64,000 nucleotides of DNA from Serilophus lunatus (Eukaryota > Chordata > Aves > Passeriformes > Eurylaimidae): NCBI GenBank assembly GCA_013399895.1, contig VXBA01002661.1, positions 1,198,048 through 1,262,047 on the forward strand, in the 5' to 3' direction. The position numbers and the translations under genes were made by a program. Positions within the stretch are counted from its first letter, which is position 1, and every line of letters starts with the position of its first letter. This document shows positions 51,501 to 62,770 of the stretch, piece by piece. Under the pieces are notes generated by a model, which was given only the letters and a program-made list of their open reading frames with translations, did no database searches and was not told the DNA's origin.

Positions 51501-52959
51501 CTCTCTCAGCAGTGGACACCTCTTCTATTTCCTTTGCTCCCAGTCCCCAGCTCAGAAGGCCAGGAGTCAAATGCTGCTGATCCCGTGTCAGTTCTCCATG
51601 TGACAGGAATCCCATTTGACAAATCACAGCCAAGTCATGTCAGTCCTATTACCTTCTCCAAGTTTTGCAATTGGACCTGCGCATTCATTTTATGCCCACT
51701 TTTCTCTAAAATTTAATCTGTTCCTTTAAAAGTATTTGGAAGAACACTCAGATTAAACTTTGTATACTCTCACACTAACAATCCCTAAAGAAATACAAAG
51801 AAACCAAAGATAATTTCTTTACAATGTTAATTTTTAAGTTTTCTTAGTTACAATACTCAAAAGCATCAACAGAGAAAGCAAGAAACCAAGCAGGCCATGA
51901 CAGTAAGACATACTCTTCCAAAGAGGGTAAAGATGCGCACCTGGTTACCAAAGACAACTTGAGAGTTGATTACGTAGCTAAAAGCAGTCTAATAGGTATT
52001 ACTCCACTTATCTATCTGGTAGGTTCACTGCCTAAGGAAGTAAATACATGCAAGCACTACGTTTTTCTACGTACACATACTCCTCAGTGTGTAATTACCA
52101 GCTACCTTTAACAGTCTTGCTACTTGAAGGTATGTTGAGGGCTGACAAAGAGAACAGTGCACTCAGCCCACATCATATGCAGATTATAGCTATGTAACCC
52201 AGTTGATAATTAATTAAGATTATTGTGCTCCACTTGAGAATGTCACTTTTCTTTCCAAGTGGTTACTCTCAGGAAGTTCCTCCAAGCCTCCTCCACCACT
52301 TAAGAGTTCCAGTACTCTGGAGAAGGGGGGACTGATGGGATGGGTGCCCTTCATCCTAAGGCTTCCAGTCCAGTGTCTGAAGGTTTTGTGGTGACCAAGC
52401 TGTTCCAGCCTGTCAGGCCTCAGCACACAGATGGTCTGACCCAGACACACCACAACCACAACTCACAGCCTTGGACTGACTCATCCTACACACACACACA
52501 CACACGAGGTCCAGTGACCAACTGCATCACACTGATCCTGCCAGTGCAGGAACAAACTCACTCCTGAAGCGATATGGGGATAACTCGTACTTCTGCTGCT
52601 ACTTTCCTTCAGGGATTGTTTTTGTGTGTTCCTTTGAATTTGTTTAATTTCTCTCTTTTTTTTTTACACCTGTGAATACAGAGAAGACCCCAGTGGTAAT
52701 ATATATGGCACTGCTACTTGGCTAACGCTTCTTAAGCAGGAATCATTACCTAGATTAAAAAAATAGCAAATCAGATGGATGCCCTTTAAACTTTGATATA
52801 CATTTATTTTCTGCAATTACTGCACACCGATCACATGGATCCTCCGCAGAACTAAACACAGACTTAATCTTACCACCCTGGTTATCCCACAAGGAAAAAT
52901 AATTACAGAAAACTCTCCATGACACAATTATTAAGCCTAAATCAGCAGGATCTCAACCG
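48574..52959. other. Noncoding stretch without supported genes
   Basis: A+T-rich, with chance open frames only. A minus-strand GTAAGA donor preceded by GGGTG ends a possible leader exon at 52,874. It would be reached by transcription leftwards out of the 53-kb CpG block (see findings). A (AC)9 repeat is at 52,488-52,505. Nothing else was recognised. Confidence 0.5.
52488..52505. repeat. (AC)9 microsatellite
   Basis: A perfect dinucleotide run of nine units. Confidence 0.9.
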
Positions 52960-53387
52960 GTGGGTGTGTACGGCAGGTTGCTCCAAAACGCACTGAATTC
53001 ACGGCACTGCCCGCGCTCGCTTCCGTGGGATTTCAGTGTGGCCTCTGCACGGCACCGCTGCATTCCCAAACTTCCCACAGGTCTCCTCACCACGGCCACC
53101 CCCGCCCGCAGGAGCCCAGCCCAGCCCGGGGCGCACAGGGCCGGGTTAAACATCCTTCCCCGCGCTTCACCCAGACAAGTCTCCCCTCCCGGGGCTCAAA
53201 CTCCTGCAGACACCGGGGGTGCCCCGCGTCCCCCGCCCGCTCTCAGCCGCCCCCGGAGCCCGGCAGCCTCTTCCCCCGGGACTTGTTGAGCGCCGGCCCG
53301 CCCTCCCCCGGCGCCGGCCCGCTCTCAGCGCCGCCGGCCGGCACAGGCCGCCCTCCGCCCCCCCAGCCCCGGACACCGGCCCGGGCC
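52960..53387. promoter_or_regulatory. CpG-rich block, left part of a probable CpG-island promoter
   Basis: CpG density rises from about 52,960 and is very high from 53,090 up to the gap at 53,388, with many CCGCC/CGCC and CCGG runs. In bird genomes such islands usually mark promoters. Transcription leftwards would meet a GTGAGG donor (exon end at 53,091) and a GTAAGA donor (exon end at 52,874). Open frames on both strands reflect low stop frequency in G+C-rich sequence and are not evidence of coding. Direction and gene are unknown because the core is missing in the gap. Confidence 0.55.
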
Positions 53388-54050
53388 NNNNNNNNNNNNN
53401 NNNNNNNNNNNNNNNNNNNNNNNNNNNNNNNNNNNNNNNNNNNNNNNNNNNNNNNNNNNNNNNNNNNNNNNNNNNNNNNNNNNNNNNNNNNNNNNNNNNN
53501 NNNNNNNNNNNNNNNNNNNNNNNNNNNNNNNNNNNNNNNNNNNNNNNNNNNNNNNNNNNNNNNNNNNNNNNNNNNNNNNNNNNNNNNNNNNNNNNNNNNN
53601 NNNNNNNNNNNNNNNNNNNNNNNNNNNNNNNNNNNNNNNNNNNNNNNNNNNNNNNNNNNNNNNNNNNNNNNNNNNNNNNNNNNNNNNNNNNNNNNNNNNN
53701 NNNNNNNNNNNNNNNNNNNNNNNNNNNNNNNNNNNNNNNNNNNNNNNNNNNNNNNNNNNNNNNNNNNNNNNNNNNNNNNNNNNNNNNNNNNNNNNNNNNN
53801 NNNNNNNNNNNNNNNNNNNNNNNNNNNNNNNNNNNNNNNNNNNNNNNNNNNNNNNNNNNNNNNNNNNNNNNNNNNNNNNNNNNNNNNNNNNNNNNNNNNN
53901 NNNNNNNNNNNNNNNNNNNNNNNNNNNNNNNNNNNNNNNNNNNNNNNNNNNNNNNNNNNNNNNNNNNNNNNNNNNNNNNNNNNNNNNNNNNNNNNNNNNN
54001 NNNNNNNNNNNNNNNNNNNNNNNNNNNNNNNNNNNNNNNNNNNNNNNNNN
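53388..54050. other. Assembly gap (663 Ns)
   Basis: A run of 663 Ns lies between a CpG-rich flank and a CR1 3' end. It probably hides G+C-rich promoter or first-exon sequence and the 5' part of the CR1. Any apparent long reading frame spanning it is an artefact. Confidence 1.
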
Positions 54051-54491
54051 AGGGGCTGGAGCGAGTCCAGGGAAGGGCAGCGGAGCTGGTGAAGGGTCTG
54101 AAACACAGACAGACCCCGGCTGAGGCAGCTGGGGGTGTTTAGCTGGAGGAAGAGGAGGCTCAGGCGTGACCTTATCGCTCTCTACAACTCTACAAATGCC
54201 TCAAAGGAGATTGTAGCCGGGCGGGGGTCGGCAAAAAGCGACAGGACGAGAGGACATAGTCGTAAGCTGTGCCAGGGGAGGTTCAGGTTGGACATTAGGA
54301 GGAATCTCTTCAAAGAAAGGATGATTAGACATTGGAATAGGCTCCCGAGGGAGGCGGTGGAGTCACTGTCCTTGGAGGTGTTTAAGGAAAGACTGGATGT
54401 GACAGTGCCGTGGTCATGCTGACATGGTGTTTCAGACAGTTTGGACTCGATGAGCTCAGAAGTCTTTTCCAACAAAATTGATTCTGTGATT
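54051..54491 (+). mobile_element. CR1 LINE 3' end emerging from the gap
   Basis: Typical CR1 wording begins at the gap edge (GGGCTGGAGCGAGTCCAGGGAAGGGC) and continues through GGAAGAGGAGGCTCAGGCGTGACCTTATCGCTCTCTACAACT. The ORF2 C-terminus is visible as MIRHWNRLPREAVE then LEVFKERLDV. The 3' end is TTTGGACTCGATGAGCTCAGAAGTCTTTTCCAAC followed by GATTCTGTGATT. It is less diverged than the other CR1 copies in the window, with a long uninterrupted ORF2-derived frame at about 54,135-54,422, so it is probably the youngest. The 5' extent is unknown because of the gap. Confidence 0.92.
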
Positions 54492-57400
54492 GACAGCCTC
54501 TACCAGTAGGACAGGTTGTCAGATGTCTTAAGCCTAGGTAAAAAAATTATTTCACCTCTCCCCTCTAAAAAAGATACATGGGGGAAAAAATAGAACCTTT
54601 GGAAAAAAAACCAAACAAACCCACAACAAAACTGTGAGAAGAAATGGTTAGTTGAAGCAGTGCTATCTAAACCTCGTTGAGAAGAAAACTATCCAGGATG
54701 GTTAGGTAAATAATTTCCAGTTTAAATTGTTGTACTTCTGTGATTAAAGCTTTAAAATACCTTCTTGAAGCGTTTTAAAAATTAAAATAGTTTCCAAACA
54801 GTTTGAAGTTACTGCAGTCATCATTTATTACAGGCTTCTATGCCATTCATTAATGCCTCCTGAGATTGAATTATACTTAAGGTTGTCACATGCTTTTCCT
54901 AACCTCTCCTACTATAAGTCTTAAGTCTACTTTACAAGTTATTTTCGAGCCACATACATATTCTTTTCCATTTACAAATGGATTACAGTAATTCTCTTTT
55001 CAGTGTTCAGTACCTTTCTCCCCACATACTCAGTTTTAGAGACATGCCAACAGGCCAAATGTACACATAATACGTCAGCACGGGGCCAACCTTCACCCTG
55101 GGTTAATTTGTCCCTGTCAAAAAGTATTCCAGATTTCATTCAGGAATATAGCACACAGCACTTTCTAGGCAAAAAATTATAGATAATACAGTGCTCATTC
55201 TTGAAGAAATAAATGAATTACTTTTCATGCCAAACTGTGTAAGTTGTTTGAACTTTCTCAACCCAACCCGCAAACCATTTGTTTTTGTTCATTGTTTCAA
55301 GGTTCCCAGAGTCTATGTGTCTCTGGACAAGATCCACAAGAAAACCTGCCAGCAAATTCTGGCATATCAAGTCTTCCAGCAGTATTTCCCCACCCTTCCA
55401 GAAGTGTCTTTTCCAGATGTTTTACCACAGCTTTGACCAGCTGCACTGCAATGTCAACTCGGCCCACCTCACAGCAGAACAGCAGCCAAAACCTTTGGTA
55501 CGTGCTGCCACAAGTTGTTGTGTCCTTTTTCCTGCCACTTGCATGCATACTTAGCTTGTTGACAGCTGGTTGAGTGGATCAGTCATAGTTTTTTGAAGTT
55601 TATGTTGCATAAAGGATACATTTATGTATTAAAAAAAAAAAAGATAATTGCTTTTAAAAATTTTATCCCCATGCTGAATGTTCAGAATGTTTTGATTTGA
55701 TATAATGAAGTTATGCTTAGGTTTTCCACTAAATGTGAATTCCAACCTGAATTTCAATGGTATTCTCAGTTCTTTAATACTTGTCCCTCAAAGGCATGGA
55801 AATGAAATCATTGCACTGCCTCCTATTTGAAATATTTGAAATATCATTTGAATACCACCTGAATCTAGTTGTGATCTTCTGTAGTGGCCTGTGTTCACAG
55901 TTACCTGAAACTGAGGGTCTCATTCAAATCTGCCACATATTAGGATATATGTTGAGAGATTTCCTTGACTTTTTCAAAGGCCTGTATGCTTTAATTGCAG
56001 CAAAACCACAACCAAAAATTAGAAATTATATGCACCAAATGCGTTAGCACTGAATTGGCTTATATCAGCTAGCCTCAACACTGCAAATAACAGAATGAAG
56101 AACAAAAGATCTCTTGCAGAAAACAGTGGTGATAAAGGATGGTTGGGCTTGCACAGGCACGTCTCTTAACTCCCATGACAACGCACACTTCAGCCTCTGT
56201 TTGAACTCCTTATTCAGCCTTTTTGCCAGGTTAGTTCCAGGATCTGCTGTAAGGTACAGCTGGCTTGACAACTCTTGCCTTGAGGTTTGGTGAGTGAACG
56301 TAAAAGCAGAGATTGTTAACAAATAATCAGGCTTTTACTTGTCAGTTCAACAATTGCTTCAAAAAATACTAGCTACTAGCTGTGTTCTCTGTTTTGGCAG
56401 TGGGAGGGAGAGAAGAAAGGCTCAGACAGGTCTTCTCAGGAACACACAAAACATCCCAGGCCTGCCTGCCTGCAGGACTGTGCTCCATCCTCCAAGATGC
56501 TGCCTCTTTCCCCACAGGACTCCAGCAGACCATGGACCCTCAGATCTCAGAGCAGAGCAGGACAGCAGGGAAGCCCTACAACAGCTGCTTAGGGTGGCAG
56601 AGGAAGAGCGTAACCGAGTTGTGGTAGAGGGAGAGGCGACACAGTAGTTTTGAGGTCAGGCAGGTTAAAAAATGGCAGTCCAGAGTTCACTGAGCGGATG
56701 GGCAGGGCAGTCCTGGGAAGGGGTGTAGAGAAGACTGGCTTTCTATTAGTAGTCTGAGCTGCTGGGGCTTCTTAGTCCTGCTGGGTTATCAAATGCAATG
56801 AGAAGCTAGTGTTGACAACTATACAACAGATTGGTTGGTTAAAGATTTCTAGCACTTCTCAATCGAGCCAGATTGGAGCTGTAGTAAGAATAACTTCTCT
56901 CACAGTATTTGATACAAACAAAAGCTAGAAATGGCTGTTTGCTCCATTTCTCTCAGTCTGTCTGACTTGTAGTATGAATGGAGCTGAAGCTGAGCCCATG
57001 CTGCCCCTCCAAACTTCCCAGAGGAGCTAAATTATGGAGGAAGTCTTCTAGGGACAGGCAGGGAGCCCTAGATACAGACCTCTTCAGCATCTTTACATTC
57101 ACAATTAGTTAAGAGTCAAACACAAGTCATAATCCACTATCACACATCAACGTTTTTTCCCTGAGACTCAGTCTTAGCACTCTTGGGGTGAATTGCTGAA
57201 CAATTCTGGCCCATAGCCATGGCCTGACATCGAGTAAATTCTTGTGATAAAGGGGATAATATGGTATCACTTAGCTCAACAGAGATATCTTATGATTGTA
57301 CTACAGCATAATATGCCTCCAACAAAAGTACAGGCTCTGGCTGGAATAATAGCTGTTTACATGTCAATGATTTCCAAGCTTATTAAAAGTTAATGTGCGC

Positions 57401-57504
57401 ATTTGCACTCCCTTTGTGTACACAGCTCTCCACACACACCAGAAGTGTTTCAGATGCTTTTTTGCCTCTAACCTTAGTAATCAGTTCGTATTTCCAAAAA
57501 AGAA

Positions 57505-57580
57505 ATCTCTCTTTCTCTCTCTCTGGACATATGAGACAATTCAAATGATAAGTACATATAAGCATCTCTCTCTCTCTCTA
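57505..57580. repeat. Two nearby (TC)n tracts
   Basis: An interrupted TC run at about 57,506-57,524 and a purer TC run at 57,565-57,579 are separated by 40 bp of unique sequence. Confidence 0.85.
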
Positions 57581-58540
57581 GAAGTTCTTCTAGAACAATC
57601 TGTGAAGGTGAATTACAATGACAGCTTTTCAATTCATCTTGAATAATTATTGTCTAACTTCATTCAGTGTATCCACTGGGCAATCCTGTGCATTAACCAC
57701 AGAAAAAAAATCTAGCTTCCCCTAGCACTGCCTTAACTACTCTACATTGATTAACATCAGGTGGAGTTTTCTTATGATATGTATTTTTTCCAAACATTTC
57801 ATATAGTCTATCACTCAATTAAATATTCCTCTCATTTTTAATATAATTATTTACTGATATGTTTGACATTTTGTTCTATTCAGCTACTGCTGCTTTGTAC
57901 AGTGATCGTCACTGCAGGCAAAGCTTTCCTGACACCACACACCATATTCCTTTTGATTTAAGAAGCAGATATTCTTCCATAACGCTCAATGAGGTACTGC
58001 CTCCTTGCTCACTGGCCCCAGAACTGCTTCCACCAGGGACCATCACTCAGCAGTGTAGCTGCCAGCAGCGACAAGCTCTTCCCACGTCTAACAAGCACTG
58101 TTATGGGTCTGCTTTAGTTTGCCTCACAGGAGCAAGCAGACACATCGCAGTATGCATTTTATTGGACCACCCAGACCCCAGCCTCAGCTAGCTCTCTCTT
58201 TTTTTTCTTTCAATTGTGCCTGAAAGGAAAAAAAACACTTGTTGTTATCTTCTTTAATGTCTGAGTATTTTTCCCCTTGTCTGTGAAAGCCAATTTATTC
58301 ACTGGTATTATTACTAAAGGCACAATCCCCTCCTCCCCTACCTCCTCCCCAAACGATGCTATGCTTTTAAAAAGTCTAGCAGCAATAGGAAGCAAAGAAA
58401 CCCTCAGTTTTCTGCACATATAATCATCACATTTTTTTGAAATATAACCTGCTCAGTCATTCACTTTTCACTTTTAGTTTTTGGTGTGCAACAGATTATT
58501 TGTTTGAGCTTCAGCATTCAAACCAGCATGTGCACTAACT

Positions 58541-58558
58541 GTGTGCATGTGTGTGTGT

Positions 58559-58608
<50 letters not shown>
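58541..58608. repeat. Long (TG)n microsatellite
   Basis: After a short interrupted lead, a perfect TG run of about 23 units extends from 58,562 to 58,608. It is long enough to be polymorphic and potentially Z-DNA forming. It also creates a Thr-His repeat in one chance frame of the opposite strand, which was ignored. Confidence 0.95.
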
Positions 58609-58609
<1 letters not shown>

Positions 58610-59194
58610 CCACTTCCCTCATAATCCTAGGCATTTGAGCCCCTGCCAAATTCTTTATTCGGGGACCTGCCTTCTCCACACCCCCTCTGTAAACTTTGCA
58701 TTTGTTTTGCTTCATAGTGATCATTGAAGTTCTCACTCCAGCTGGGAGGACAGCCAGGCACCTTCAAGAACAAGGGAATGATTGACAATATTAGGCAGAA
58801 AATTGTCTACCAGATGCTGCTCAAAAGAAGAGGTGGTAACCTTCCGAACCCCTTCTCAGTGAGGAAAATCGTCGCTTCTGTGACATGCCTCTGCCCCACT
58901 TGTCAACGGAGTGGGGAGCACAAGGTCACTCCTGTGTCTGGCTGTTGTGCAGCGAAATGCCACCCTGCAGACAAGGCTGTGCCTTCCTCGTGAAGGAGGT
59001 CCCAGCGCCAGCCATGTGTTGGAATGAAGTGGTGAAATTCACCCGCCATTACACATTACTTTTTCAGTTACTGCTCTCAAACATTGACTAGCTCTCAATA
59101 ACCTCACTGGTACAGAAGGGAAAGTTGTTCCAGGCAATCTATCGTTTGACTGTGAGAGAACAAACATCAACCAGACCCGCATGGCTTAAAAAAA

Positions 59195-59216
59195 ACCAAA
59201 CCAAACCAAACCAAAA
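59195..59216. repeat. (CCAAA)n short tandem repeat
   Basis: About four CCAAA units are followed by A- and C-runs. No function is implied. Confidence 0.85.
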
Positions 59217-60898
59217 AACCCCCAAACCACAAACTCAGAGGTTTTGCTGTTATCTTTAGTACTTTTATGCAATTTGCATGTTTATGTCTCTTAAAAGGCT
59301 TTCCTTCCCTCGTCCAAGAAAGAGGTTAGCTTATTGGAGTTTCATGCTAGTACTAATACAGTGACTACAGTTCCCCTTTTTACAAATTAATTAGCCTGAG
59401 GAAAACAAAGGGATGAACTTGAAAAGAAATAAGCCAAACATTTTCTTACTTAACTGACTGAACGCGATGGGAAAAAAAAAACAACATAGAAACACTTTTA
59501 CTTAATAAAAGAAGTGCAAGACAAAAAAACCAACGAGTCTACACTGAGGGCAGAAACACAGGACACATAGGCCTCTGTAATCCAAACGTTTCAGCATGTA
59601 ATAGAAATAACAATAGAGCTGGATTTTTTAACACAAAAAAAGTATTTGGGGCAATTTCAAAGTTATGCTCATTCATGTGTGGTAAGAGCCATGCATGCCA
59701 ATAACGACCCCTGAAATGACACCAGAATTAAAGGAAGGATATAGGAAACCAAAGACGGTAATTTAAATACTATTTTAAGCAAGTGTATTCATTATCTTAA
59801 TTCAGGTGGAACTTCCCACGCAAATTAGATTAAATATATACAAAGAGAACTGCAAGACTGGCGTGTCAACTTCCTCTCAGTGAAGTGTCAAATAACTCAG
59901 CTTGATTCTGAAAGTCAGAGCTGAACTTGCAGACGTAGCAATTACCAAGAAAATATCTAGCTGTCCCTTTCAAAATGAACAAATTAGACATTCAGAAAAA
60001 CATAAACATTACAGGACCATACAAAACGACTTTCAGACTCACTTTTTACACGGGAACTCTGTTGTAAATCTTGTGGAACCAATAAAAAAAGACTACATAG
60101 CAGTCAGTCAACGCTAGCAATAAAAACATTTACACCAATAAATCAAGTAATGGGCAGGATTTTATCTTGCTACCTATCATAAGATAATATAGTTTTATTT
60201 GCATAAATTCTTTATCTTGCAGATGAACACTCTGCTTTGAAAAGGGCACTCCACATTTTTTGGCTGGCAAACCACATTGCCATCAACCCTATTTTAAATA
60301 AACACTGTCATCAAAATTTAAAGGAAACAACAGATACCCAGATAACTTTTGAGGATCACCCACACCTTCCTTATTCAGCTGAAATCCACTTCACTAGCAT
60401 GAGAGGTAGGAGACATTTTCTTTGTTGTATGTATTCCTATCTTCTAATGAGCACAGAGCGTTCATGAAAGCTACTTTTTGGTGGTGTGGGAGTTTTTGTT
60501 TGGTTAGGTTTTGGCTGCTTTGGGGTTGGTTTGTTTTTTCAGGGAAACTCCCTGACGGAAGTTTCTCTGGAGGTTCTCCTTCCAGTGAACTCCTTAGGAG
60601 TTTCCAAAAATACGGAGTTTCGATGGCCCGTTTTCCCCTATGAGGCTGAACGAGACAACTCCAGACTGTTCCCGCTTTACTTTTCCGTCCTCCTTCGGCA
60701 TCACGATGCCCCGTTCTCCCGTAAGGAAACGTGCAGACCTCTTCCTGCCTCTCCCACCCTGCTCTCTTCCATTAGGAAAAAATCCCGAGTAAAGAAACAA
60801 ACAATTCACACGCGCAGGGAGCTGGAGAGGCACAAACATTATTAGCGGACTCGCTCGGAAGCGGACGGCGCCCCGCGGACCGCGCCCCGTGCTGTCAC

Positions 60899-60970
60899 CC
60901 CGCAGGTCCCCGCACACCCCCGGCCGCCCAGGGCCGGGCGGGCTCCCGCAGCCCCCGCTCCGTGCTCCAT
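60899..60970 (-). CDS. Candidate first coding exon, 24 codons to a GT donor
   Basis: On the minus strand, ATG at 60,970-60,968 has A at -3 and G at +4, a strong Kozak context. Twenty-four codons follow, starting MEHGAGAAGARP and ending in CGTCG-like small residues, up to a GGG-GTGACA donor after 60,899. The exon would end in phase 0, matching the phase-0 start of the internal exon at 35,826-36,073, although one in three random pairs would match. The peptide is Gly/Ala/Arg-rich, as expected for translation of any CpG island, so composition is no evidence. Without the splice, the frame would continue to a stop near 60,842. The overlapping plus-strand ATG is a competing reading. Confidence 0.3.
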
Positions 60971-61052
60971 GTTCCCGACCGCGATCCTGTTCGGCTTTTG
61001 CCTCGGATTCCTCCTGCTGCTGCTGCCGCTGCCGGCAGAGCGCGGCGCGTAA
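60969..61052 (+). CDS. Short open frame with a signal-peptide-like sequence (27 codons)
   Basis: On the plus strand, ATG at 60,969 opens a 27-codon frame to TAA at 61,050-61,052. The product starts MFPTAILFGFCLGF, continues with five leucines and PLPA, and ends ERGA. This is the n/h/c-region pattern of a secretory signal peptide with a plausible cleavage after PLPA. The stop overlaps a possible GTAAAC donor at 61,049, so the frame could be the first exon of a spliced secreted or membrane protein. Against this, the Kozak context is poor (T at -3 and T at +4), and CTG-rich sequence in CpG islands readily yields Leu runs. It could equally be an upstream ORF or chance. Confidence 0.2.
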   Translation: MFPTAILFGFCLGFLLLLLPLPAERGA

Positions 61053-61205
61053 ACACGAGCGGTGCTGCGAGGGGGCCGGGCCGGGCCTGCCCTGCCCCGG
61101 CCGCGGGGCGCCCCCGGCACCGCCCGGCGCTCGGGAGAGGAGGGGACGAGGCCGGGCCGTGTCCCGCCGCCTGGCTCTGCGCATTTCCTCCGCGGGGGCG
61201 GGGGC

Positions 61206-61338
61206 GGGCGCTGCTGCCGGTGACGGGCGCTGCTGCCGGTGACGGGCGCTGCTGCCGGTGACGGGCGCTGCTGCCGGTGACGGGCGCTGCTGCCGGTGAC
61301 GGGCGCTGCTGCCGGTGACGGGCGCTGCTGCCGGTGAC
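61206..61338. repeat. 19-bp VNTR, seven identical copies, inside the CpG island
   Basis: Seven uninterrupted copies of GGGCGCTGCTGCCGGTGAC fill exactly 133 bp, directly downstream of the GC boxes, and an eighth partial GGGCGC follows. No copy differs from the others. With a period of 19 (1 modulo 3) all three frames are visited. The plus strand meets TGA in every frame, while the minus strand has no stop in any frame and would encode the same 19-residue repeat regardless of frame. This accounts for the long minus-strand open frames here. Perfect identity points to recent expansion or ongoing homogenisation, so copy number is likely to vary between individuals. Confidence 0.97.
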
Positions 61339-62618
61339 GGGCGCGGGCACCCCCCGCTCCCCGGGGCGCCGCTGTCAGCCCCGCTCTGCGTTCCGCGCAG
61401 CCCCCGCTGCCTCGGGTGGTTACAAATAAACACCGTAGAGCCGCCGTTGCTCACATCGGAGGGTTGTGTAAGACTTTAGTCTTCCTTAAAAAAAACCACC
61501 CGAATAAAACCATCGCAGTCTCCCTCGGGGCGGGGGAGGGGCGAAAGTTCAGCAACTTTATCCAACAGCTCAGAAATCCGCAAATACGTAAAGTGACCCA
61601 AACTTGGTTCTGTCGCAGCTCGTGATGGTCGAGATGGAGTTGATTACCAGGGACCCTCTGACGTGAAAGCGGTTGGGACAACGTGTGCACAAGCAGTTAC
61701 CTGTTCTACAGGCATAATACAAATGTAAGCCTGTACTATTAAATGCATAGTGGGATTCGGGTACAATACACGTAACATAAAATGCAGTCAAGGTTGCAGC
61801 TAATGGCTGTGGCAAGTTCAGTACAACTGCAGCAACCAGTACTTCCCCCTCCCCGGCAAACAGGGAAAGGTCTTTTAAGTTCCACAGACTAAATCGCACT
61901 TCTTTCTTTTCCTGGTGGTTAGGGATTTGGGTTTGTTTTCAGAGGGACTATGTAAACCCAAAACTTAATTTTGATGTGGTATTGCTTTCTTTTGATTATC
62001 TTTTCAGTTGTAATGTTTTCTTGAATTTGTAAGTCCTTTTAATTAGTCTTTGGTTTCTGAATGGTTGTTTTTTTTATAGAAACAGCTATTCTGTTCAGCT
62101 GGCTTCCTTTCGTAGAGGCATGTTGTCTTTTAATCTATGATTTATGTAAGCAAAAGAAAACCTTGCGGGTACGGAAAGTGTTACAAAGGCTTCTATTCCA
62201 GTGTTTATGAAACAAACTTATTTGTGTGTATTTTTTTTTTAATATGGAAGAACTGCTATGCCAGGCTTTGTTGTGGGAGTAATGGAGCAGCAGGAAAGAG
62301 AGAGCCCAGGAAGAACTCAGCACAAGTCTTCCCGGAGGCTTTCCCTCCTCCTGGTGATATGGTTGCTCAAAAGGTGCTAACCCAATGCACAAATTTGGTA
62401 TAGATGGCAAGATAAAGAGTTTCACTTGAGCTAGAGTTTAGTGAAGCATCTACTGCCTTGTCTGAGTTAGTAATTGGAACACATTGCTTGGATAAATGCA
62501 GCCTCAAAGTAGAAAACAAAGGCAGAGTAAAGCAGCTCAGGAAAGCACAACACAGAGAAGAGAGAACAGAAGTGGCAGATGGTTTTAATAACAGAGAAAG
62601 GACAGCAGAAGATGAGTA

Positions 62619-62680
62619 GAGATCAAGGAAGTAGGAATGGAGAAGGAGAGGAGATCAAGCAGTAGGAATGGGAGAGCAGC
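62619..62680. repeat. Imperfect 32-bp tandem duplication in a purine-rich tract
   Basis: Two adjacent copies each begin GAGATCAAG, continue with AGTAGGAATGG and end in GAGAG-type purines. They start at 62,619 and 62,651 and differ by a small indel and substitutions. The surrounding 120 bp of plus strand are strongly purine-biased. Confidence 0.8.
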
Positions 62681-62770
62681 CGCAGGGCAGAGATGTTGCT
62701 GAAACCAAGAATTCTGTTTCTAATACTTATTTCCATTCGATTTTCCTTTGAACACAACTCTTCTTCATAG

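Larger units (their letters stand above)
54492..60840. other. Noncoding stretch between the two CpG islands
   Basis: No supported gene. Open frames around 55.2-55.6, 56.3-56.6 and 58.7-59.0 kb lack domains and framing splice sites. Microsatellites at 57.5, 58.5 and 59.2 kb are listed separately. From about 60.48 kb the composition climbs towards the CpG island. Confidence 0.5.
60841..61430. promoter_or_regulatory. CpG-island promoter, possibly bidirectional
   Basis: A sharply bounded, very CpG-dense block about 590 bp long, flanked by A+T-rich sequence on both sides. It includes tandem GC boxes at 61,191-61,210 (GGGGGCGGGGGCGGGCG, Sp1/KLF type) directly beside a 19-bp VNTR. Such islands are nearly always promoters in birds. 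Leftward transcription would read a candidate start codon and donor (60,970 to 60,899). Rightward transcription would reach a spliced exon at 62,771. No TATA box was recognised, as is usual for island promoters. Which genes it drives is not known. Confidence 0.75.

Noticed and set aside
53025..54142. Open frames of 287-355 codons on both strands
   Set aside because: They run through 663 Ns and are artefacts of the assembly gap.
60594..61454. Minus-strand frame of 286 codons through the CpG island
   Set aside because: It relies on a non-ATG start and on the VNTR and G+C-rich sequence having no stops. The repetitive Arg/Pro/Ala/Ser product has no family resemblance.
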